NCBI GenBank assembly: GCA_023105745.1
Contig: JALGQZ010000009.1
Span: 17,718,564 to 17,782,563, forward strand
Source: Austropuccinia psidii
Lineage: Eukaryota; Basidiomycota; Pucciniomycetes; Pucciniales; Sphaerophragmiaceae
Reading direction: 5' to 3'
DNA: 64,000 bases
Shown here piece by piece: positions 1 to 11,439 of the stretch. Position 1 is the first letter of the stretch; each line of letters begins with the position of its first letter. A program made the position numbers and the translations under genes. The notes under the pieces are model-generated. The model worked only from the letters and a program-made list of their open reading frames with translations. It had not been told where the DNA came from and did not search any database.

Positions 1-2
1 TT

Positions 3-480
3 CATTTTTTCAGAAGAGGTCTGGAATCAAGGCTATTGGATAAATTGGCCTCTCACCCTAGTAATTTTGATAGCCCTCAAGAACTCATGGATAGTACTTT
101 GGAGTTACATAGCAGGTGCCATGAGAGGCAGAAGAAAAAGGGTAATCATCAATAGAAGAAGCCACCAGTCACTGTATCCAATCCCTTCAGGCCTCCTCAA
201 GATTCATCTTCCAAGAAGCACCATCACAAGAAGAGCAAGAAGAGGAGGAATTTCCGAGTTTCAAAGGATACGCCTCATGCTTCTCTCCTCAATAAGGACA
301 ATAAATTAATCAGTTCTTGTAAGGAGAGGAGGATTCAAGAATTTATATGCACTTAATGTGGTGGAAAGAACCCAATTGAAAAAGGCTTCAAGAGGCCTAA
401 GAATAGCCCGGGATCATCAAGAAGCTTCCCTAGCAAGAAAGGAAAAGCCTTAGTGGGAATCATGATGTTTCCAATGGTTC
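3..480 (+). pseudogene. Element A: 3' part of gag (Ty3/Gypsy), broken
   Basis: This is the C-terminal part of a retrotransposon Gag, which coats the element RNA. Reading in the frame that starts at base 3 gives one continuous similarity: a helical stretch with LASHP..FDS.QELMD.TLEL, a basic linker rich in K and H, then a zinc knuckle (C.x.CGGK...EK) close to base 355-390. Two in-frame stops lie within the frame, one after the first 50 codons and one inside the knuckle, where a residue before the second cysteine is TAA. The knuckle histidine and last cysteine are also lost, so it cannot bind zinc. The gene enters from outside the window. Wording matches chromovirus Gag copies I remember from Austropuccinia psidii; that attribution is from memory. 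Confidence 0.75.
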
Positions 481-589
481 TCACTTGTTTCCTTCAAGAG
501 AACAATTGTGCACTCTGAATACTAGTTTCAATAAATGTTTGAATTTCCTTATTTTCTCTTCTGTCTACAATATTTTTTGAAGTATTCTG

Positions 590-1016
590 ATTTATTCTGG
601 TGCTACAAACTCCTTAATTGCAAAGAATTCTGTTCTCAACTACCTATTGACTATTTCAGAGCTCCCTGAAAAGACTCCTCCTTTCATTTTGGATTCAAAT
701 AAATCAACTTCCTTGTTAATAACACATTATACCAAGTGTATTATTGACTTGCCTTCCTTTCCAAGCTTTTAATGGGACTTCTTTATCATAGATTCCCCCA
801 AGGGAGAAGACCTCATATTGGGCTATGATTCTCTTCACCATATTATTCCCATTAATGATTAGAAAAATGGATTGATCATCCATGATTTTAGTGGTATTAT
901 TCCTTCTGCTAGTAATGACTTTTCCACTTCTGTAAACAATGTTTCTCTTGTTGGTGAACTTAAGACACCTTCCCTTCCTTTTTCTGTCCATATTCCTCCC
1001 ATAATTCCCTCTCATT
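590..1016 (+). pseudogene. Element A: aspartic protease region, broken
   Basis: This region holds the remains of the retroviral-type aspartic protease that cuts Gag-Pol. The active-site loop reads YSGATNS where a family member would have D-S-G-A-T, so the catalytic aspartate is lost. About 70 codons downstream the frame reads SPKGEDLILGYDSLH, the usual flap/second-loop region of this family. At least two in-frame stops interrupt it (near 770 and 860). It lies between the gag fragment and the RT fragment in the expected order and on the same strand, so it belongs to the same old copy. It is not functional. Confidence 0.6.
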
Positions 1017-1049
1017 AATTAATTCCATCTAGAGATTAAGTCTTCAAAG

Positions 1050-2919
1050 AGATAAAGGTTTTTGGAAAGGATGTTGATATATATTCACTTCATCTCTTTC
1101 AAGGGGATATGGACCTTCCACCTTTATCTTTTCATGCCTCCCCAGAGGAGCAGTGGGATGGGGAGGAAGAGCCATAAGAGATTGAAACTGTGCTGAAGGT
1201 AGTCCGTCCTTCTTATTATCAATATTTGTATTCTCCAAGGTGAAAGCAGAGAAACTTCCTCCAAATTGTGCCTGTGATCATCATATTTAAATGGTGGGGT
1301 CTCTACTTCCAGTTGGTGTCATCTACTCTTTATCAAATCATGAGTCAGAAACACTATGGGCCTACATTTCAGAGAATGTAGATAAAGTTTTCATCAGGGC
1401 AAGCTTCTCTTAAACAGGAGCACCTGTCCTGTTTGTTAAGAAAAAGGATTATGGTCTCTGCTTTTGTGTTGACTAGCACAAATGCAATTCTGTCTCTAGG
1501 AAGAACAAGTATCCTTTTCCTCCTATGAACCAGCTCCTTATGGTATTTAACAGTTGCACTATCTTCTCCAAGATAGATCTTCTTGGTGCCTATAATCTCC
1601 TGAGAATCAAAGAGGGGGATGAGACCTTAACTGCCTTTAGAGCCAAATATCATAGTTATGAGTACTTGGTTATGCCATTTAGCTTTACAAATGCTACTGC
1701 TTCATTCCAGAATATTGTAAATGATATCTTTGCAGATTTATTGAATATTTTTGCCGTATTTTATTTAGATGATATCATGATCTTCTTGAGCACTGAGGAA
1801 AATTTCAAACATGTGGCCTCTGTACTCCAAAGGCTTAGGGACAATAATCTTTTTTCTAAAGCCTCAAAGTGTGTATTCCATTTCTCAAGTGTGGAATACT
1901 TGGGCTATGTTGTTTCAAGTGATGGCCTCAATATTTATTCTTCAAAAGCTCAACAAATCATCAATTGGCCTCATCCCAAGAACATTAAAGATATTTAACC
2001 TTTTCTTTTCTTTTCCAACTCCAATTACTGTTTCATTAAAAATTACTCCAAAAAAATCACTGACCTCACTTCCCTTCTTAAATGATATTCTCCCTTTATC
2101 TTCAATGAGAAAGCTCTTAGTTGGTTTCAATTACTCAAAGAAGCCTTTGCCACTGCTCTTATCCTTTCAAATTTCAATCCTCTTCTACCAACTATTGTGT
2201 AGACTGATACTTCTGCTTATGCCTTTGGTTCTGTACTGATTCAGGTGAATGACTCAGGGAATCATCCCATTTCATTTGATATTTGCAAGCTTCTTCCAGC
2301 TGAGCTCAACTATGAAATTCATGCCAAGGAACTCCTTGGCATAGTTTGGGCCCTCAAGCTCTGAAGAGATTTTCTTCTTTCTCTTTCTCATTCCTTTGAG
2401 GGCTTGATAGACTATTTTTTCCTTAAATATTTTATGTATTCCAAAGTCCTTACTTTTTGTCAAGCCCACTGGGCTAATTTTCTCTCTGCACTTCATTTCA
2501 CTATCACTTACCACCCAGGCAGGCTGGCCACTTTACCAGATGCCTTGTCACATTGGGAAAACATGTACCCAGAGAGAGGGGTGGACTTCATCAGCAAGAA
2601 TCCTAAAAACTTTCATCAAGTTCTTAAGCAATATTAAATTTAAGAATGAATATTCTTCTCAATAAAGGTAGTAATGATCTCAGATTTATTTTACCTAATT
2701 CAAAAAGAAGTATGGCAAGACAAGGATTATACAGAAGTGCTCAAGAAACTAGCAAAAGGTGAATCAGTATCAGATTATTCTCTTGAACCTCAATCCAAGC
2801 TATTATTATTCAAAGATAGAGGGGTTATTCTAAGAAATCAAGAAATTCAATTGGATATTTTTCAGAAGTGTCATGACTCACCATTGGCTGGCCACCCTGG
2901 CCAGGAGAAGACCCTCAAG
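1050..2919 (+). pseudogene. Element A: pol 5' part, reverse transcriptase, RNase H and start of integrase, broken
   Basis: This is degenerate Ty3/Gypsy pol. A linker with LSFHASPEEQWD (about 1120-1160) leads into RT. The best-preserved piece, 1525-1998, has FSKIDL.GAYNLLRIKEGDE, YLVMPF and the catalytic YLDD box at 1762-1773. A frame change follows 1998. RNase H continues near 2200-2600 (TD.SAYAFG, AELNYEIH.KELLGIVWAL, TYHPGRLATLPDALS). From 2674 to 2919 is the start of integrase with its zinc-finger CHDSPLAGHPG. The reading is cut at base 2919, exactly where element B begins, and resumes after 13395. Several stops and frame changes make it a pseudogene. It is the oldest layer of the nest. 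Confidence 0.85.
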
Positions 2920-4881
2920 TGTAAGGTTTGACTATGAAACAATAAGTAAAAATTACTCATATTCTACTTATTGTACTCTGAATGTCCTTATAAATAAAAT
3001 AAATAAGATAAACAAAATTATAATAATAAAGAATTATTATAATTAAAATGTAAAAATGTAATTCTATTTTTAAATAAATATAATAATATAATAAATAAAT
3101 ATATTAATATATAATAATAGATATTTAAAAGAACTTTATTATTGTTACCAACTAATAATAAAGGTGTAAAAACTTGTCTCTTATTAATAAAAACTAATTA
3201 ATACAATAATATTACCAATATTAAAGTTATATATTAATATAAATACTATTTATGTTAATTGAACAATTATTAATAGTAATAATAGAGAGAAATTATTATA
3301 ATAATAGAAAATAAACTACTTTTGATTCTTAATATGATAATTTTGGATACATTTATGCCAAATAATGTAATTAAGACTTATTTCAATTTTATTTACAAAT
3401 AAAAATAAGAGAAATCACAAATTTTCTTGATTTTACATGGAAATGAGATTTTCAAGAGATTTATAGCAATACAGCAGAACACTTGAAGTAATCACGTCAA
3501 AAATGATGATTATAATAAAGATTATCTTTGGTCTTTGATAATATAAAAGATTTATATATAAAAAAATAAAGATTTTACCTTTTGATTTAATTTTTTTCAA
3601 TCTTTTGATGTGTCTTAGGGGAAAATAGAGTAAAAAGAGCTCTATTTATAGTAAATACCTCCCTTCTAGAGTCCAGTAGGCTTCTAGTAGACGTGTACTG
3701 ATGTTATCTACTAGAAAAGATCAGTATTTTAAGGCTTAGTGACAATTAAGTCATGATTAAACCATCTTATCTCATTATTATGCCATTATTTAGAGTTATC
3801 ACTATAACTCTACATTTAATGAAATCATAGGCTTTGCAGAAGCCTAAGATTTGTGGATTTTATTAATATTAATCATAATATAATATTATTCACCAGTTTT
3901 ATCACTTTTATAACTGTTAAACTTAAAATAGGATTACAGTGTGTGATCATAAATGATCAAATTTAAGCTTAAACATTGATCATTAATAAATCTTAAGGTA
4001 TACAAGCTACAGATATTCTGAGAGTGGATTCTTATAGCTTGGTATGTCCCTATCAAACTTCCAAGAGAATTTCATTACATCATCAAAACTCTATTTCTGA
4101 TGATTTTTATTTTACCTCATCTTTTCTGTTGAAATTTGATATTTTAAACTTCAAACCATGATTTCAAGGGGTTATACCTTGAATATTATAATAAGAATTA
4201 CATAATTCTTCATGTATGAGCTAGTAGAATCTGACTGTTCATTCTTTTATCAGTTTGGACCACTTTCACAACAAAGGGGTCAACAGCTCCATTTATTTTA
4301 ATCAATAATCCATTACAAATTTTAACCTTATTTATGACTTGTGAACTTCAGTTCATATCTGTGTTCTTACAGTAATTATTTGGTGACTTTCTTGTTGGTT
4401 TATCTCTTTATCTTGTATATTTAAAGAGATATTGTCTAAAAACAATGAATATATGCATTGACCAAAAAAGTGCATATATTCAGCTTAATTCCTTAAGTAT
4501 TGACTTTAGAGAATAGCTTTATGTTTTTTAAATTTGTGGTTCGCTATGGAGAATCCAATGGTACAATTTACTTTACATGTTGTTTCATTGGTTTCTGAGT
4601 TGAATAAGGTTTTATACCTTTTTTAAGGTATTATTACTTATTCTTCAGTAATTATTGACTTTTCAGATATGCCATAAGAATGAAATATGTGTATTTTACC
4701 ATGAGGAATCTAATGGTGTAATTTTTTTCAAATGTTTACTTCTTAGCCTCTGAGTTAATTCTGATTTTGTACTTATTTATGGTATTTTTACTAGTCCTTG
4801 AGATAATTATTATAAGTATAATTATTACAGAAATTTTGTTGTGACCTTTTTGGATATGTGGTCATATCTCAAAGGCTCATA
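2920..4881 (-). repeat. Element B 3' LTR
   Basis: This LTR, in element orientation, starts TATGAGCC (the other B LTR has TGTGAGCC) and ends CCTTACA, like element C. It differs from the LTR at 11440-13395 by many substitutions and small indels, so the insertion is old. A TATA-like box (TATAAATAGA on the minus strand) lies at 3641-3650. It is very AT-rich, with no credible coding content. Confidence 0.9.
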
Positions 4882-4984
4882 TTCCCTACAACAATCTGAT
4901 ATAGTTAACTGGGGTATCATCCACTGTCCTACCTCTTCAGTAGAATTTGTTAGTCTTTAAGCTCAATAATGTTTGATTTTTCTA

Positions 4985-6505
4985 TTCTTTAGGCTTTCTT
5001 TTATGTCTGAACCTTCTTAATAGTTTATCAACATTTGTTATATCCTTCTCAAGTAGCCATTCATCTTTTTGAGCTGGATTTCTATACCTGATAAGGTATT
5101 CCCTTTCTTTTTTGTTTCTTGTCCTTCTTTCTTTAAGGACTTTTACAATTTTCTTTTCCCCTCCTTCTTCTAAAGGGGGTATTTCAAGTGGGGGTTTATT
5201 CCTTAGTGGAAATAATTACTTGTCACTTGAGATGTAAGGTTTTATCAGACTTACATGGAAAGCTGGGTGTTTTTTCATTAGTTCACCTGTGAGCTCTAAT
5301 TGCACAGCATTAGGTCCATGTAGTGCTTTTATCATAAATGTTCCTGCAAAGGAATCTTTCAATTTCTTTGGGCCTTTTATATTACTGAAATTTAGAGTTG
5401 ACACTAGGACCAACTCTCCTATTTTGAAGTCAGGTGGTTTATTACTTTTATCCCATCTTTCTTTTGCATACTTGGAAGAATCTTGCATACATCTGTTTGC
5501 GTGATGTCTTGCTTTGTCAAGCATTAAATTGAAGCTACTTGCTGTTGGGTGTATGTTCAATAAGTCCTTCTTGAGGGTATCATAAGGGAGTCTTGGATTC
5601 CAGCCTTTTTCTAGCATTTGAGGTGTCTTTCCAGTTGAAGAATGGATCAATGCTTTATATGCCAGTTCAAGAGCTGGTATTAATGTACACAAATCATGGG
5701 TAAAACCATCAGAATCCTTTGATTCTAGGCCATAATCACAGCATATTCTGATCATGTCTTCTAATGTCTGTATCATTATTTTTGCTAGACCATCAGTTTG
5801 GGGGTGGTAAGCTGTTGAGAATGATAGTTTTGTTCCAAACAGGTTATGGAGGTTTGTCCATAATGCTGAAGTGAATTTTGGGTCTCTATCACTTATGATG
5901 TTTTGGAATACGCCTGTGTGGCTAATGAATTTATTCCATATCATTATGGCTGTGTCCATAGCTGTGTCATCATTGTGACATGGTAAGAACATTGGATTTT
6001 TGCTGTATCTGTCAACTAATACTAGGCATTCATTGTAACTTCTGTCTCCTCCTGGAGGTAATGCTGTTACAAAATCCATGTGAACTATTTCCCAAGGGGA
6101 TTTTGGTTCTTGGATTTGGATCATCATTCCAAATTCTTTACCTGTGGCTCTGTTTGCCTTTTGGCATCTGTCACAGGTTTGGCAGTATTCTGCAACATCT
6201 TTCTTCCAATTTGGCCACCAAGAGCATGTTTTTACCCTCCCTAGTTTTCTGTCTTCTGAGAGATGTCCATCTGCAACACTATCATGACACTCATGTGAAA
6301 TAGTTTTTATCAGGGTTCTATCTGTTAAAGCCATAGCACATGTATGTTTAGTTCTATGGTAAAGGATTCCATCAAGGAGGTGGAATCTTCCTTAATCATA
6401 TGCTTTTTTCCATGTTTCATCTAGTTTTGATGAAAGTGATGGGTATTTACAATCTTTCATTAGAATTTGGCATAAGATATGGCAGTTTTTATCCATTTTA
6501 TAGCT
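4985..6505 (-). pseudogene. Element B: integrase and chromodomain, broken
   Basis: This is minus-strand integrase, which would insert the cDNA. From 6334 down to 5216 one frame stays open: the zinc-binding CHDSVADGHLSEDR then C..C in QTCDRCQ; the catalytic core with VHMDF, SDRDPKF and YHPQTDGLA (the glutamate expected after LA is K, as in AKIMIQ, so the DDE triad is incomplete); then GELVLVST and a GPY/F-like FAGTFMIKALHGPNAVQLEL. Downstream, about 5215-4985, another frame reads a chromodomain (REYLIRY, KDEWLLEKDI, LLRRFRH), known in chromoviruses to direct insertion to heterochromatin. A stop separates core and chromodomain. A segment with stops (6505-6335) joins it to RNase H. Confidence 0.85.
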
Positions 6506-8047
6506 TTATTTAACTTGGATAAAGAATTCTGTGCCTATATCTGTTACACATATGCCTTCTATATGGTGCTCTTCCTGTGGTACGCATGCTGGATTTTCAG
6601 GTGTATTTGCCAGAGCCCATCTGCTAAGACCATCTGAGTTTTTATGAATATTACCAGACTTATGAACTATATTAATATTTCCTCTATATTCCTGGATGGC
6701 AATTTTCCATCTTAACATATGTCTATTTGGGGTTTTCATGTTTAATAAATATTTTACAGCATTGCAATCTGTAATTACATCCAACACTGTCCCATCTAGA
6801 TAATGGTGTAATTTTTCCAAAGCCCACACTAAGCAGAGGCATTCCATTTGGCTTGCTCCATACCTTGCTTCTGTTGGCTTTATTTTTCTTGAAATGAAGC
6901 AAATTGGTCCTTCAACACGTTTGTCATTGATGATTTGTGTCTGGTGTAGTGCTGCACCTAGTCCTTCTCCACAAGCATCAATGTATAGTTTAAAGGGTAG
7001 CTTCCAATATGGCATTAGAAGGAATGGGGCATTTTTTAAGGAATTTTTCAATTCTTAATATGCCTTAACTCTTTCTTCAGTCATATCATAGACTGTCTGT
7101 TGGTAACAGAGCTTATACAATGACTTAGCAACTCTTGCAAAATCTGTTATATGTTGTCTGTAATAACCAGGGAATCCTAGAAATGATTGCATTTTTTTCT
7201 TAGTTTGGGGCATTGGTTTAAATAGTACTGCTGCTACTTTGCTCTTGTCTATGCCCAAGCTTAGTCCAGATACAACATTTCCTAGTGCTTTCAGTTTACT
7301 GTATGCAAAAGGACACTTTTTCAGAGAGATTTTCATGTTTAATTGTACTATTTTTTGCAAGACTCTTTCTAGTATTGATAAGTGACTGTCCCAAGTCTCT
7401 GAGAAAATTATGATATCATCAATATAAATAATCAGCCATCCTTCTGATAATTCTTCAGGGAATATTGTATTCATCTTCCTTTGGTAATGGGATGGTGCAT
7501 TATTTATACTAAATGGCATTCTGAGATATTCAAAAATTCCACAGTGGACTATTATCCTTAGTAGTTTCTTGGCATTGTCTGTTAAGACATTTTGATGAAA
7601 GTCCTTTAGAGCATCCATGGCTGTGATGAACTTAGCCTGAGATAATTGTGTTAATGTCTCATGGATTCTGGGTATTGGGTATCTGTCAGGGATAGTATAG
7701 GTGTTTAGAGCTCTAATGTCCCCTACAATCCTTGATTTTCTAATTACAGGTGTAGTGACCTCTACCTGTTCATTATGTCCTACTTTACTCAATACTACAA
7801 GGTCCATTAGGTCTTTAATGTGTACCTCTAAAGCTTCTCCAGCTCTTGGGCTGGCTGGAAAAGCTGGTCTTCTTGATAGAGGTGGAAAAGGTTTTTCTAC
7901 ATTAAGGATTATGTCTACCTCAGGTCCAATTATGGCACCTAGTGATTCCTTGTCAGTTGCAAAGTCATTTTTATATTTAAATAAGAGGTCAATATTTTTT
8001 TCATTTTTACTGTCAATTAATGATTGAATTCTTCCTCTTTTAGCTGT
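6506..8047 (-). pseudogene. Element B: reverse transcriptase and RNase H, broken
   Basis: Minus-strand RT runs about 8047-7055 and RNase H 7051-6506. RT retains [38 protein letters not shown] and the catalytic YIDDIIIFS. RNase H retains [36 protein letters not shown] and DGLSRW. A stop near 7052 separates the two and the reading between 8047 and 7808 is interrupted. Against element C the order and spacing are the same, which makes the breaks easy to place. This is inactive coding sequence of the same lineage as the intact ORF at 17037-22301. Confidence 0.85.
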
Positions 8048-8521
8048 TCAGTTATGAAAAAATCTATTTCTGGGATTTTTTTCATTCTTGATAACTGTAG
8101 TTTGTCTTTTGTTATTGAAAAAGGCAAATATTTGTCTTTTATTGTCTCCTATGGTAAAATATCTATCTCTTTGGTTAGAGATATCTATTCCATAAATTGA
8201 AAAGTAGTCATTTCCAAGTATAAAATGGTTACTAGTGCAGTTGTCCATTACTACAAATTCTACTTTCAATCTGATACATTGTGAAGGATGAGTAAAAATG
8301 AGTGTTAAGTCAATTATTCCAAGGGGCTTCATGCTTTCACTTTCACTACTAAATTTGACTCCTTGTATTGGTATAATTTTTTCTTCCCAATCTGGTACAA
8401 TTGTTTTCAAATAACTTTTACCAACACAGGTACAATATTCTCCCGTATCTAAGTTCATTTTTGCCTCTTGGTTTCCCACCATGATAATACTTATACTTGA
8501 TTTGCCAGCTGTATATACCAT
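8048..8521 (-). pseudogene. Element B: protease domain fragment
   Basis: This open minus-strand segment of 157 codons corresponds to the protease of element C: YTAGKSSISIIMVGNQEAKMNLDTGEYCTCVGKS, then [26 protein letters not shown]. The active-site loop here is LDTGEY, keeping D-T-G, whereas element C has DPGAF. That suggests the ancestral loop was D-T-G or D-P-G with later change in one lineage. It is bounded by stops on both sides and separated from gag by a frame change around 8600-8670. Confidence 0.75.
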
Positions 8522-8671
8522 CCCTTTTGCTTGTTTGGTTCTATACGGTTTAGCATCTTGTATGTTTGTGAGGCTTGTATCAGATGTTCCAACTTGTGGT
8601 AAGTATTAATTGACATCCTGTACTTCATATATTAAATCAATATTATTAACTTGTGCATTAATTATATTAAT

Positions 8672-10026
8672 TTAATAACTTTGAGAAGTTTCTGATTCTT
8701 CAGTGTCCTTTTCAGAATCAGATTCTTCTTCTTTATCATTTTGGTCCTCTGTTTCCACAATTTCAGTGATTTTTGCTTTTTTAAGGCAATTTATGGCTAA
8801 GTGTATAATACCTCCACATTTGTGGCACTTTCTTTGCTCATTATTGTTTGATTTATTGGGCTTGAGAGTTTCTCTTGGTTTATCTTTTTTGATAAATGGC
8901 TTGTTTGGACTTTTAATTTCCAATTTCTTCCAATTTCTGCCATTTTTTGTCTTTGTCACTATGTCTTCTAGTGCATTGATATACTCTTCTGTGGAGCATG
9001 GTTCTATACACCTGCTTCTCAGGGCATGCTCCAATTCTCCTCCACATTTCTTGAGTATTTTCATGTGTACCATTTTTTGTGACATTTCTGGGTACAATGC
9101 ATTTAATATTTCAACCTGTTTTAAGATCCAAGTCAAAGGTTGATCTTTTTCTGGGTCAAAGAAGTAGTTTTCAAATGCATTTTCTATTTTGTACCTCCAG
9201 GCATCATTAGCCCACTTGGTGATTATTTCTTGTTTCCACCAAGACCAGGTATTTTTGCAGATTTCTCAAACAGTGAGCATAATCTGGCAGTGATTAATTC
9301 ATCTGGTATGGCATAATCTTCTTGTAACACATCAATTGTGTTAATAAATCACATATGGTCATATTCACCTTCTCCTGTGAATGTTGGCCATTCTTTTAAT
9401 TGAGGTGCTTCCTTCTGTAAGACTTGGTTATTGTCTTGATGACTCAAGTCTGTTATGAATGTATTTGTTGATTCTTCTTTTGGTTTAAAAAATATTCTTA
9501 TGTGAGAAAATGGGGCTGATAACTTTGGAATATCTAAGTTAGCCTCATTAATTTTATCAATTTTTTCAGTAATAAGCCTTATTTCACTTTGAATATCATC
9601 TTTCAGATGCATTCTTTCTTCATCAATTTTTTCCACATGATCTAAACATAATTTTTGGTGTGATGAAGTCTTTTCTTCAAATTTCTCTACAGAAATACTT
9701 AGTTTGTTCAGCTTTTCTGTAATATTATCAATACTCACATCATAATTGATTGTCAAAGTTTTTTCTTTGATATCTTTTATGTCTTTATACAATTCTTGTT
9801 GTCCTTGTATTAATTTTTGAGTACTGTCAATTAAAAGTTTTGGTTTGTTATTTTCAACAATAAATTTAATGTTGTCAATTTCTTTTTTCTTCTGTACAAC
9901 AATTTTTGTTAAGGAAGATAAATTATTATTTATTCCTTGTAATAATAATAAAATATTTTTAATTTCTTTTAGGGGTAAAATACTATTTTTAATTTCTGTT
10001 AAAGTATTCACAAAATCTGGGGACAA
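8672..10026 (-). pseudogene. Element B: gag ORF2 (coiled coil, capsid, zinc knuckle), broken
   Basis: This is the minus-strand main Gag segment. 10026-9349 is a lysine- and glutamate-rich helical region with coiled-coil character, ending in [16 protein letters not shown], which matches [16 protein letters not shown] of element C. A broken stretch (9348-9140) holds capsid sequence. 9136-8672 continues with LYPEMSQKMVHMKILKKCGG and a zinc knuckle CHKCGG..HLAINC. The frame of this ORF is -1 relative to ORF1 upstream, the same relation as in element C. Several stops or frameshifts inactivate it. Confidence 0.8.
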
Positions 10027-10028
10027 GG

Positions 10029-10711
10029 TTATGTCTTTGGAAAATGAGGTTGTCTCATTCTTTTCTCCTCCTTGTCCTTAAATTCCATCAAGCTTCTGGC
10101 CATGTTGAAGACATTTTCCATGGCATCTTTTTGGATTTTTGGAATCCTGTAACCTGGGGAATATGGTTTTCTCCAGTTCTTGTTCTTGTTCTTCTTCCCT
10201 TCTTGGGGAAGTGGGTTGTCTTGGGGCTTTCTGGTAGAAGCTACTGGGGCTTCTTCCTGGGTTGCCTCCTTCTTTTTGGCATGGTACTCCTTGATCTTTT
10301 TGATTTGAGTTTTGGATGATAGTGTATTCCATCCATTGGAGTATCTCACTATTTCCTTCTCTTTGAGGAACTTTTTGAGGATGTGCCAGGAGTTCATCAC
10401 TCCTTGGTGTATTTGTGGCAACATTTCCCAGTCCTTGTCCTTGTACACTGTGTAGTACTGCTTGTACTGGCTCATGTAAATGTCTATCTGAGCTCTCTGA
10501 ATGTTATTTGTACCTGTTTGAGTTACTCATACTTAGTTCTAACTCTGGTTCAGAAATCATGGGCATTTCTGGGACTTGCCTTTGGGATAAGACACTTCCT
10601 TGTGTAGATTCTGTTCCACTGGGGATTTTTCCCTTTCTTTTCCCTTTTGAGGGATCAATTCTACCTCTGAGTCCAGCTCCATCTGATTGGATGGAGTATT
10701 GGGAGCCTCTT
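10029..10711 (-). pseudogene. Element B: gag ORF1, second coding exon
   Basis: This minus-strand segment begins right after a predicted 3' splice site (AG at 10713-10712). Its start reads EEAPNTPSNQMELD. It runs with stops and a frame change to [29 protein letters not shown] near the end, which matches [29 protein letters not shown] of element C. Conservation of this frame in B, C and the fragment at 58480-59370 shows that ORF1 is a real protein, although no function is recognised. The stop lies three bases before the open frame of ORF2. Confidence 0.7.
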
Positions 10712-10797
10712 CTGGTAGTCATAATTTAAGAAATAAGAAATAAGAAGATTTCAGGACAAGAATTCTTCTTATGGAAAGTTATACAGGAGGTACTCAC

Positions 10798-10947
10798 CTT
10801 CAGAGTCCTGAATAGTGGGTCCTGGAAAGTCTAATTTCTTAGCTTTCTTTTTCTTAATGACAATTAGTGTTGGGGAACTTGGGAAAGTTTCTTCCACCAA
10901 TCTTTCAACAGTGGCTTAATTCTCCTCTGTTGGATTGTCTTCAAACA
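10798..10947 (-). other. Element B: gag leader coding exon between two predicted introns
   Basis: This is a 150-nt minus-strand exon. It is preceded by a pyrimidine-rich stretch ending TTTTTTAG (AG at 10949-10948) and followed by GAAG|GTGAGT, a near-perfect donor at 10797. The downstream intron is 86 nt (10797-10712), ending in ACTACCAG. The exon starts with TG, so an upstream exon ending in A would create AUG. It ends in phase 1, the same phase as in element C. One in-frame TAA is present, as expected in a decayed copy. Splicing is inferred from sequence only. Confidence 0.55.
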
Positions 10948-11439
10948 CTAAAAAAGACAAATAAATATAAGTCTGTTATATAAGAAGTGTTATTTTTTGG
11001 TAAGATATGGCAATTTTCCACGTAAAAGTTGCTTTTATATCTTTGAATAAATTAAATGAATAAAGAAATGAAAAAATGAATAAAAATAACTTTTTTTATT
11101 GGCTTTTATTAATTTTTAAGTTTTCATTTTTGAAGAATAAAATAAAATGAAGATCATTTTTTTATGAAATTAATTTATAATATAAAATTATTTTTAATTT
11201 TTAAAATATCTCTTTTCATCACTAGAGTCACTCAAAGAAAGTTCTTGCAAGTCTAAGGATGTGAAAAGCCATGTGTAAGACAGTACAATTGCTTTCCAAA
11301 TGCCTCAATAGCTTTTAAAATTAATAAATATAAAATTATTAGATAGCTTTATGATTATAATTATAATTTATATTGAATAACCCCAATTATAATCTTTTTA
11401 AAGGTCTTTTAAACTAAATATCACGGCCAGGCCCCCAAA